Source: Fimbriimonadaceae bacterium (GTDB taxonomy: Bacteria > Armatimonadota > Fimbriimonadia > Fimbriimonadales > Fimbriimonadaceae). Taken from it: 8,709 nucleotides of DNA. The position numbers and the translations under genes are program-made. The stretch spans positions 1 through 8,709 of the forward strand of contig JADLGZ010000219.1 in the NCBI GenBank assembly GCA_020849075.1, read 5' to 3'. Under the pieces are notes generated by a model. That model ran no database searches. It saw only the letters and a program-made list of their open reading frames with translations, and was not told where the DNA came from. The stretch's first letter is position 1. Each line of letters opens with the position of its first letter. Shown here one piece after another: positions 6,443 to 8,709 of the stretch.

Positions 6443-6775
6443 ATGAAAGTTGCCGTATACGAAGACAATTTGTTTTGGAGTAGCCGCTTGGCGGGAGCAA
6501 TTCGCGCTACAGGGCATGAGGCAATTGTCCTACGGGTTCCGAGTGCCCCTTTGCCAGACGGCTCAGAGCTTGCCATTGTTAATCTGACCAGCCCAACAAT
6601 GAACGCAGCTGAAGTACTGGAGAACTTGCGAACCCGTGTGTTCATTATTGGGCACGGAGGCCATAAGGAGCTCGCCGACCTCTCAGATACGATCAAAGCT
6701 GCTTGCGATCTGGTGACCACAAACGGAACTATCTCAATGCGGTTCGAGAGCGTACTGGCCCAAGTAACCGTCTAG
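6443..6775 (+). CDS. CheY-like receiver-fold protein without phosphoacceptor (pseudo-receiver)
   Basis: This 110-residue stand-alone protein has a pattern resembling a response-regulator receiver. Strand 1 is MKVAVYEDN, with the acidic pair Glu7-Asp8 where receivers bind Mg. Helix 1 is WSSRLAGAIRATGH. Strand 3 is ELAIVNLTS (42-50), where Asn47 occupies the phosphoacceptor Asp position. Strand 4 is RVFIIGHGGH (65-74), then a helix (ELADLSDTIKAACD) and strand 5 LVTTNGT, which lacks the usual Lys. It resembles a group of single-domain receivers with an (I/V)GxxxH segment whose function I do not know. Without the Asp it probably acts by binding rather than phosphorylation. It is divergent from dacA and 34 bases upstream of the CoA-transferase gene. 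The fold is inferred from pattern, not from a search. Confidence 0.7.
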   Translation: MKVAVYEDNLFWSSRLAGAIRATGHEAIVLRVPSAPLPDGSELAIVNLTSPTMNAAEVLENLRTRVFIIGHGGHKELADLSDTIKAACDLVTTNGTISMRFESVLAQVTV

Positions 6776-6797
6776 TCGCGGCTTCTTAAGATGGAGA

Positions 6798-6803
6798 TAA
6801 ACT
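6798..6803 (+). promoter_or_regulatory. Candidate -10 element of the CoA-transferase gene
   Basis: TAAACT, the same hexamer as upstream of motA, lies six bases before the ATG at 6810. GGAG (6794-6797), 12 bases from the ATG, is a competing explanation as a distant ribosome-binding site, and cotranscription from the gene upstream is also possible. Confidence 0.3.
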
Positions 6804-6809
6804 AGGTCT

Positions 6810-7514
6810 ATGGACAAGGTTCGATCTGACGCCAAAGCCGCCCTTGATGGCGTTGTTTTCGATGGGATGACCGTCATGAGTGGCGGGTTCGGACTATGTG
6901 GGATTGCCGAACACCTCATCCTTGCTTTGCGCGACCTCGGCGTCAAGGACATCACGGTGATCAGTAACAATTGCGGCGTGGACGACTTTGGCATGGGGCT
7001 CCTTCTCCAGACCAAGCAGATCAAGAAGATGTTGAGTAGCTACGTTGGCGAGAATGCCGAGTTTGAGCGCCAATTTCTCTGCGGCGAACTAGAGCTGGAG
7101 TTCAACCCCCAAGGGACTCTCGCCGAGCGCATTCGGGCTGGAGGGGCGGGCATCCCAGCTTTCTACACTAGGACGGGCTTTGGGACGGTCATCGCCGAAG
7201 GGAAGGAAACACGTCAGTTCAATGGCGAATGGTACGTGATGGAGACGGGTCTTACCGCCGACTTAAGCATTGTAAAGGCGTGGAAGGGTGATCGAGCGGG
7301 CAACTTGATCTATCGCAAGACTTCTCGGAACTTCAATCCAATGATGGCCACCGCAGGCCGGGTCTGTGTGGCTGAAGTCGAGCACTTGGTAGAGGTTGGC
7401 GATCTTGACCCTGATCAAATCCACACTCCGGGCGTTTACGTTGATCGAATCATTCAGGGTCAAAATTATGAGAAGCGAATCGAACGACTAACAACGCGAG
7501 AGCGCTCGGTCTAG
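6810..7514 (+). CDS. scoA: 3-oxoacid CoA-transferase subunit A (SCOT type)
   Basis: This is the alpha subunit of a family I CoA-transferase that moves CoA between succinyl-CoA and acetoacetate or a similar 3-oxoacid, used in ketone-body, short-chain fatty acid or polyhydroxybutyrate metabolism. At 234 residues it has family-typical length. Signatures in order are the Gly-rich SGGFGLCGIAEHLI (24-37), ITVISNNCGVDDFGMG (48-63), GELELEFNPQGTLAERIRAG (92-111), AGIPAFYTRTGFGT (113-126), NLIYRKTSRNFNP (165-177) and HTPGVYVDRI (205-214). The catalytic Glu is in subunit B. No subunit B gene is present on either side: the downstream neighbour is the convergent folE2, with overlapping stop codons. The partner must therefore be encoded elsewhere. 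The exact substrate cannot be read. Confidence 0.95.
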   Translation: MDKVRSDAKAALDGVVFDGMTVMSGGFGLCGIAEHLILALRDLGVKDITVISNNCGVDDFGMGLLLQTKQIKKMLSSYVGENAEFERQFLCGELELEFNPQGTLAERIRAGGAGIPAFYTRTGFGTVIAEGKETRQFNGEWYVMETGLTADLSIVKAWKGDRAGNLIYRKTSRNFNPMMATAGRVCVAEVEHLVEVGDLDPDQIHTPGVYVDRIIQGQNYEKRIERLTTRERSV

Positions 7515-8296
7515 CTCTTTGATCGCTCGATACTGGCATAGGCATTGTGGGAATGAATACTTTCGTGGTTTTCGACTTCTAGGCTGTACCAGGTGATGCG
7601 GGGCTCTGCATCAAAAGCAAGAGCCACTTCCCGAACCATATCTTCAACAAAGCGTGGATTGTTGTAGGCAAGTTCTGTCACATACTTCTCATCTGGGCGC
7701 TTCAGTAGAGGATAGAGCGGAGCGGAAGCGCAGCTCTCAATGACCTCAATGATCTCCTCGATCCAAATGTGGTCGTTGGACCGAAATCGTGCGGTCACGT
7801 ATCCTCGCTGGTTGTGGGCTCCGTAATCGCTGATCTCCTTACTGCACGGGCAGAGAGTTGTCACAGGAATGCGCAATTGGACAATCATATCGGTCTTGGC
7901 ACCACCAGCCGCCTCGAAACGACACTCGTAGCCCATGAGACCCGGTTTTCCCGTGACAGGGGCAGGCTTACTCATGAAGTAGGTGAAATCTACGCTGAGG
8001 TAGCTTTCATCGGACTGCAGACGGTTACGTAATTCTGCTAAGAGCAGGGGAATGCTCTGGACGCTGACGACACCGTCATGCTCACCTAAGACCTCTAGAA
8101 ATCGGCTCATGTGAGTCCCCTTAAAATGCTGTGGAAGGTCTACAGTCAGGGTGAATGTGCCGATGGAGTTCTGAATCTCGTTGTGCCGATCCAGTAATCG
8201 GATCGGATACTGCACTCCTCGAACACCCACACGGTCAATGGCGATATTGCGCTCATCGCGGGCGTTCTGCATGTCGGGCATGACTTTCGCGGTCAT
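7511..8296 (-). CDS. folE2: GTP cyclohydrolase IB (FolE2/MptA family)
   Basis: FolE2 converts GTP to 7,8-dihydroneopterin triphosphate, the first step toward tetrahydrofolate and the queuosine precursor, using a metal in a T-fold homotetramer. From the ATG at 8296 it has 261 residues, normal for the family. It begins MTAKVMPDMQNARDERNIAI, matching the family's PDxQN start, then DRVGVRGVQYPI. Probable metal and active-site residues are Cys149 in TLCPCSKEIS, His161 in DYGAHNQRG and Glu203 in PDEKYVTE. GTFTLTVDLP, KGTHMSRF and HNAYASIER are also typical. The frame is open to 8443, but the extra residues do not resemble the family and would run into the divergent gene. The gene has no Shine-Dalgarno. 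Its TAG stop overlaps the TAG of scoA. Confidence 0.96.
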   Translation of the reverse strand: MTAKVMPDMQNARDERNIAIDRVGVRGVQYPIRLLDRHNEIQNSIGTFTLTVDLPQHFKGTHMSRFLEVLGEHDGVVSVQSIPLLLAELRNRLQSDESYLSVDFTYFMSKPAPVTGKPGLMGYECRFEAAGGAKTDMIVQLRIPVTTLCPCSKEISDYGAHNQRGYVTARFRSNDHIWIEEIIEVIESCASAPLYPLLKRPDEKYVTELAYNNPRFVEDMVREVALAFDAEPRITWYSLEVENHESIHSHNAYASIERSKS

Positions 8297-8302
8297 AAGT
8301 GT

Positions 8303-8308
8303 TGTATA
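8303..8308 (-). promoter_or_regulatory. -10-like element of folE2, possibly leaderless
   Basis: TATACA on the minus strand lies six bases before the folE2 ATG at 8296, and no Shine-Dalgarno intervenes. The last base departs from TANNNT. The position matches the other leaderless candidates here. No Zur-type palindrome was recognised. Confidence 0.3.
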
Positions 8309-8338
8309 CGCAAAACGGGATGATGAAGTTTGAGTTGG

Positions 8339-8344
8339 TACAAT
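8339..8344 (+). promoter_or_regulatory. -10-like element of the Doc-like gene
   Basis: TACAAT overlaps the ATG at 8343 and lies seven bases before the in-frame ATG at 8352. If used, it would start transcription near 8351 and select the 8352 start as leaderless. No Shine-Dalgarno precedes either ATG. Confidence 0.35.
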
Positions 8345-8351
8345 GAGCCCG

Positions 8352-8709
8352 ATGCCGCGTGACATCCAATATCTGACCGTCCAAGACCATCTTTGGATTA
8401 ATTTGCAGGTGAGTGGGCGTTCGCAACCCTTCAATTTCGCCACCCTTGAGGAGGCTACCTATCTGCAGTACAGCTACGGTGGAAGCAATGATGTCTTGGC
8501 GCAGGCAGCTCGCTATGGGGCCGGATTCGGGGTGAAATCTCCCTTTGCCGAAGGGAACGAAGCAACGGCATTTGTGGGTTTGCTCTCCTTCTTGAGACTC
8601 AATGGCTTTGAAATCGAGTTACCCGATTCAAAAGGGGGCGATTTGCTGGCTACCTTGGCGGACAATGGTGTGGCCGCGCTGAAGAAAATCGTCAGGCCCG
8701 ACCATCACG
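8352..8709 (+). CDS. Doc/Fic-fold protein with degenerate active site (3' end outside window)
   Basis: About 119 residues are visible before the window ends. The arrangement follows Doc-type Fic proteins. The start MPRDIQYLTVQDHLWINLQV matches the YLT-x-x-D-x-L helix. TLEEATYLQYSYGG follows, then AQAARYGAGF and the motif region SPFAEGNEATAF (63-74), leading into GLLSFLRLNGFEIEL, a near-exact Doc-like FLRLNG helix. Active Doc/Fic enzymes carry H-x-F-x-(D/E/N)-(G/A)-N-(K/x)-R; here Phe65, Glu67, Gly68 and Asn69 remain, but His is Ser63 and the Lys/Arg positions are Glu70 and Ala71. Nucleotide or phosphate transfer is therefore unlikely, although the frame is intact. No antitoxin gene lies upstream, since folE2 is divergent. 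ATG 8343 is an alternative start. Fold assignment is from pattern only. Confidence 0.68.
   Translation, partial: MPRDIQYLTVQDHLWINLQVSGRSQPFNFATLEEATYLQYSYGGSNDVLAQAARYGAGFGVKSPFAEGNEATAFVGLLSFLRLNGFEIELPDSKGGDLLATLADNGVAALKKIVRPDHH

Noticed and set aside
6393..6500. N-terminal extension of dacA to an ATG at 6500
   Set aside because: The extra 36 residues resemble no family member, overlap the divergent gene start at 6443, and run through the candidate promoters; GTG 6392 with AAAAGG fits better.
8297..8443. N-terminal extension of folE2 to 8443
   Set aside because: The extension would be antisense to the start of the Doc-like gene and the family N-terminus begins at MTAKVMPDMQN.
1..8709. 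tRNA, rRNA, CRISPR array, insertion sequence or prophage
   Set aside because: No cloverleaf-like segments, regularly spaced repeats, transposase or phage-type frames were seen; nearly all the sequence is accounted for by the listed genes.

Overview
This is a gene-dense bacterial chromosome segment of moderate GC, with about eleven genes and no intergenic gap above roughly 110 bases. No rRNA, tRNA, CRISPR array, insertion sequence or phage gene is visible. Taxonomy cannot be fixed from the window. The organism has flagellar motor genes, a c-di-AMP cyclase, a zinc-type GTP cyclohydrolase (FolE2) and an endonuclease-type MutL, so it is a flagellated bacterium outside the MutH-bearing gammaproteobacteria. 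An Armatimonadota/Fimbriimonadia-like lineage is my guess, with low confidence.

Layout. (1) 1-1955, minus strand: mutL followed after 7 bases by ruvC, whose 3' part lies outside the window. Both are DNA repair or recombination genes. (2) 2065-4138, plus strand: motA and motB, the two stator subunits of the flagellar motor, then a 95-residue protein of unknown function. (3) 6392-4143, minus strand: a c-di-AMP operon of dacA/cdaA (diadenylate cyclase), cdaR/ybbR (its membrane-anchored partner) and a GNAT acetyltransferase. The genes overlap end to start. The acetyltransferase sits where glmM is found in the classical Firmicute operon, and it probably begins at a non-canonical ATT codon. (4) 6443-7514, plus strand: a CheY-like pseudo-receiver that lacks the phosphoacceptor Asp, then subunit A of a 3-oxoacid CoA-transferase without its usual subunit B neighbour. 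(5) 8296-7511, minus strand: folE2, which meets the CoA-transferase gene tail to tail at a shared CTAG that supplies TAG to both. (6) 8352 to the window end, plus strand: the start of a Doc/Fic-fold protein whose active-site motif has lost its catalytic His and the Lys/Arg positions.

Expression signals. Genes that begin a transcription unit tend to have a -10-like hexamer only about 6-9 bases before the start codon and no Shine-Dalgarno: mutL, the pseudo-receiver, folE2, the Doc-like gene and perhaps the CoA-transferase. This suggests leaderless or near-leaderless mRNAs. Genes inside operons (cdaR, the GNAT) have clear Shine-Dalgarno sequences. The most interesting items are the degenerate Doc/Fic protein, the leaderless-start pattern, the ATT start of the GNAT, and the pseudo-receiver divergent from the c-di-AMP operon. 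I see no fully novel multi-gene system.
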